A stretch of DNA of 64,000 nt from Catenovulum agarivorans YM01 (lineage in GTDB: Bacteria; Pseudomonadota; Gammaproteobacteria; Enterobacterales; Alteromonadaceae): positions 1-64,000 of the forward strand of contig NZ_JH767522.1 in assembly GCF_000281085.1 (NCBI RefSeq). The letters are read 5' to 3'. A program made the translations under genes and the position numbers. Numbering within the stretch: the stretch's first letter is position 1; each line of letters starts with the position of its first letter. This document shows, in pieces, positions 63,374 to 64,000 of this stretch. The notes beneath the pieces are model-generated. The model did no database searches. It was given only the letters and a program-made list of their open reading frames with translations, and was not told the origin of the DNA.

Positions 63374-63598
63374 CTATTCAGGTTTAAATACGCCAATAAC
63401 ATCGTTTTGTTTAACTCCAGCTTTGGCGACTTGAGCTTCGGTTTGGCTTTGAGTGTGACCACAATCAACACATTCAATACGCTCAACACCGTTGTCAAAA
63501 AACAACAATAAACTATCTTGGGCCTTGCACTTTGGACAAACGGCACCTGCGATAAAACGCTTTTTAAATTTCTTATCCACTTTCAAAAATTCACTCAC
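63374..63598 (-). CDS. yheV: YheV family zinc-ribbon protein
   Basis: 74 residues with a GTG start at 63598. KKRFIAGAVCPKCKAQDSLLLF and CVDCGHTQS give two CxxC pairs for zinc; VIGVFKPE matches the end of YheV. Function unknown. It is divergent from the ABC-F gene. Confidence 0.9.
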   Translation of the reverse strand: MSEFLKVDKKFKKRFIAGAVCPKCKAQDSLLLFFDNGVERIECVDCGHTQSQTEAQVAKAGVKQNDVIGVFKPE

Positions 63599-63638
63599 CT
63601 AGTATGATACGCGCATAGTTTACCAGTAGATTGTATGT

Positions 63639-64000
63639 ATGATCACCCTTAATCAAATTTCATTGCAGCGCGGCCAAGCATTTTTATTAGAACAAGCTAG
63701 CGCAACCATTCACGCCGGCCAAAAAGTCGGTTTAGTTGGCAAGAACGGCTGTGGTAAATCCAGCTTGTTTGCTTTGTTTAATCAAGAGCTGCAAATTGAT
63801 CAAGGTGATTTTTCGCTACCAACTAACTGGCAAATAGCCCATGTTAAACAAGAGACTCCTGCCCTGAGCAAAAGTGCAATTGATTATGTCATTGACGGTG
63901 ATAGTGAATATCGCAATTTATGCGCACAAATTGAAAAAGCACAAAATGCCCAACAAGGTGAAAAGGTTGCTCAACTCTATACAGAAATGGAGCATATCGA
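63639..64000 (+). CDS. yheS: ABC-F ATPase YheS (5' part only)
   Basis: The first 120 codons are present, with the rest beyond the window. MITLNQISLQRGQAFLLEQASATIHAGQKVGLVGKNGCGKSSLF contains the first Walker A (GKNGCGKSS), and AHVKQETPALSKSAIDYVIDGD matches the YheS subgroup of ABC-F ribosome-associated ATPases. Start ATG at 63639. Confidence 0.93.
   Translation, partial: MITLNQISLQRGQAFLLEQASATIHAGQKVGLVGKNGCGKSSLFALFNQELQIDQGDFSLPTNWQIAHVKQETPALSKSAIDYVIDGDSEYRNLCAQIEKAQNAQQGEKVAQLYTEMEHI

Overview
The window looks like a chromosome segment of a marine gammaproteobacterium of the order Alteromonadales. AT-rich DNA, housekeeping synteny (trxA-rho / rhlB-gppA, hemCDXY, hemE-nudC / rsd, fkpA / slyX-yheV-yheS), large TonB-dependent receptors and polysaccharide-active exported enzymes all point that way. 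A Catenovulum-like genus is possible but is only an inference. No rRNA or CRISPR is present.

Layout. (1) 1-5897: end of a giant three-repeat surface lipoprotein and a TSUP permease. (2) 6045-39761: an approximately 33.7-kb integrated genomic island. It is bounded by a perfect 20-bp direct repeat; the right copy is the 3' end of an intact tRNA-Arg(TCG) gene (39742-39818, minus strand) and the left copy lies just before a P4-type integrase. Short TAGGGTAT-like repeats lie inside both ends. (3) 39907-46670: CASTOR/POLLUX-like channel, rho, trxA, rhlB, gppA. (4) 46671-47796: non-coding tandem and dispersed repeats. (5) 47797-64000: lipoproteins, hemCDXY, a second TonB receptor with operator-like palindromes, a DASS symporter, hemE, a candidate sRNA, nudC, rsd, fkpA, a WD40 lipoprotein, slyX, yheV and the start of yheS.

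How the island works. The plus-strand right half encodes an outer-membrane receptor, a membrane-anchored winged-helix regulator, GH28 and GH105 enzymes, a sulfatase and three tandem paralogous beta-helix proteins. All three beta-helix proteins and the GH28 carry twin-arginine signals, and a complete Tat translocase (two tatA, tatB, tatC) is interleaved with them, so the island appears to bring its own export machine for its own cargo. The minus-strand left half is a long operon for uronate catabolism. A TRAP transporter imports uronate; UxaC and a UxuB-type reductase make D-mannonate; a LarA-superfamily nickel epimerase with intact catalytic residues would turn D-mannonate into D-gluconate; gluconokinase and 6-phosphogluconate dehydrogenase then deliver it to the pentose phosphate pathway. 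The same operon carries LarE, LarB and a nickel importer, which serve the epimerase's nickel-pincer cofactor. No mannonate dehydratase, KDG kinase or KDPG aldolase is present. This would be a nickel-dependent, dehydratase-free route from glucuronate to the pentose phosphate pathway on a mobile island, and is the most interesting feature of the window. LarC, normally needed for nickel insertion, is not in the window.
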